Below the pieces are notes generated by a model. It saw only the letters and a list, made by a program, of their open reading frames with translations, did no database searches and was not told the DNA's origin. From the NCBI GenBank assembly GCA_036898135.1, contig CM072513.1, positions 20,762,286 to 20,826,285 on the forward strand: a DNA stretch of 64,000 bases. The letters run 5' to 3'. Positions 62,951 to 64,000 of this stretch are shown here, in pieces. Each line of letters opens with the position of its first letter. Within the stretch, counting starts at the first letter, position 1. Origin of the DNA: Oncomelania hupensis. Its lineage: Eukaryota; Mollusca; Gastropoda; Littorinimorpha; Pomatiopsidae. The translations under genes and the position numbers were made by a program.

Positions 62951-64000
62951 TCAGTCTCATCAGCCATCCCAGCAAGGTCCTCCTGAAAATAATACTCAAC
63001 AGGTTGAAACCCCAAGCTGAACAAATCATAGCTGAAGAACAAGCAGGATTCAGGGCAGGGCGAAGTACCACTGAGCAGATTTTCAACCTCAGAATAATCT
63101 GTGAGAAATACCTACAGCACCAACAACATCTATATCATGTGTTCATAGACTTCAAGAAGGCGTTTGACCGGGTCTGGCATGCAGCTCTATGGGCAACATT
63201 GAAAGTGTACAACATCAGCCCTAAAATTATTGAAGTCATCAAAAGCCTGTATGACAAGGCTACCAGTGCAGTCCTCCACAACAGCGCCATCGGGAACTGG
63301 TTCAGAACAACAATCGGTGTGCGTCAAGGATGCCTACTCTCTCCAACACTCTTCAACATCTTCCTAGAGCGCATCATGTCAGATGCTCTTGCAGACCATG
63401 AAGGCACAGTCAGCATAGGGGGTAGAGCAATCTCCAATCTTCGTTTTGCAGATGACATTGATGGATTGGCTGAAGAAGAACAAGAACTTGAACAGCTGGT
63501 ACAGAGGCTTGACACCACCTCCAGAGCCTATGGAATGGAAATAAGTGCAGGGAAGACCAAAATGATGACCAACAACACCAATGGCATCAACACGGACATC
63601 AAAGTCCAAGGCCAATCCCTCAACACAGTGCATAGCTTCAAATATTTAGGAGCCATTGTATCAGACAATGGGTCCCGACAGGAAGTCAGCCCATTTGGAA
63701 AGACAGGACCATCAGTCTACATTCCAAAGTAAGACTGCTGCGCTCCCTTGTCATCTCCATCTTCCTATATGCTTGCGAAGCATGGACCCTCACAGCAGAT
63801 CTCCAACGAAGAATACAAAGCATGGAGATGAGGTGCTACAGAAGACTTCTGGGCATTTCCTATACCCAACACAACACCAACGACGAAGTCCGACAGACCA
63901 TCACACAAGCCATTGGACAACACGATGACCTGCTCACAGTGGTGAAGAAACGGAAACTCCGATGGTATGGCCACGTCACCAGATCATCAGGCCTTGCAAA
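62913..64000 (+). pseudogene. Non-LTR retrotransposon reverse transcriptase, frameshifted, continues past window
   Basis: The frame runs from about 62913 (NLQECENYRTFSLISHPSKV) through EEQAGFRAGRSTTEQIF, VFIDFKKAFDRVWH, GVRQGCLLSPTLFNIFLE, LRFADDIDGLA (the catalytic YxDD box appears as FADD) and KTKMM. These are RT blocks in the right order. At about 63685 a deletion shifts the frame: the original frame stops at 63732, while the +1 frame continues PIWKDRTISLHSK...FLYACEAWTLTADLQRR...KRKLRWYGHVTRSSG to the window edge. The endonuclease part is absent (5' truncated). It is the same family as 49920-50560. Confidence 0.9.

Overview
The window is animal nuclear DNA: host genes with spliced exons and GT-AG introns, long AT-rich introns, many microsatellites, and dense mobile-element debris. 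Exon sequences resemble conserved bilaterian proteins. The repeat content (tRNA-headed and 5S-like SINE sequence, LINEs with pentanucleotide tails, TGACCTTGA-rich repeats) suggests a lophotrochozoan, possibly a marine gastropod. The species cannot be fixed from the sequence alone.

Host genes. (1) 1105-3669, minus: 5' four exons of a NOXRED1-like NADP-dependent oxidoreductase, running off the left side. (2) 3812-16247, plus: a complete seven-exon FAM50A/XAP5 gene (353 aa). Its ATG lies only 142 bp from the NOXRED1 ATG, so the two share a bidirectional promoter. (3) 44628-58603, minus: the last seven exons of a PACS (phosphofurin acidic cluster sorting) gene, whose 5' part lies beyond the right edge. 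From 28308 to 44627 I see no coding exon; this is either intergenic or PACS 3' UTR.

Mobile elements dominate the rest. The most striking is an apparently intact element of about 8 kb at 16492-24472, with TIRs, a TAA target duplication and one five-exon, 1506-aa gene on the minus strand. The protein joins a Cys/His N-terminal finger, an XPG/FEN1-like nuclease signature and a C-terminal tesmin/TSO1-type CXC domain; it looks most like an Academ-type (XPG lineage) DNA transposon or a domesticated relative. A second intact element at 51590-54700 encodes a 650-aa transposase of the Mutator-like/Kolobok type, is flanked by TTAA, and sits about 17 bp from a PACS splice acceptor. Smaller TIR elements lie at 7837-10833 (with ten exact copies of one 14-mer), 27334-28300 (7-bp TSD), 45568-46230, 59991-60780 (hAT-like) and 61485-62294 (pogo/Tigger). 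A non-autonomous retroelement of about 715 bp occurs seven times; a nested insertion and exact target duplications define its ends. LINE fragments with (AGGAT)n tails recur, and a reverse transcriptase reaches the right edge.

Large minisatellites in the PACS introns (47310-48024, 48290-49500, 56225-57650) create very long but spurious open frames.
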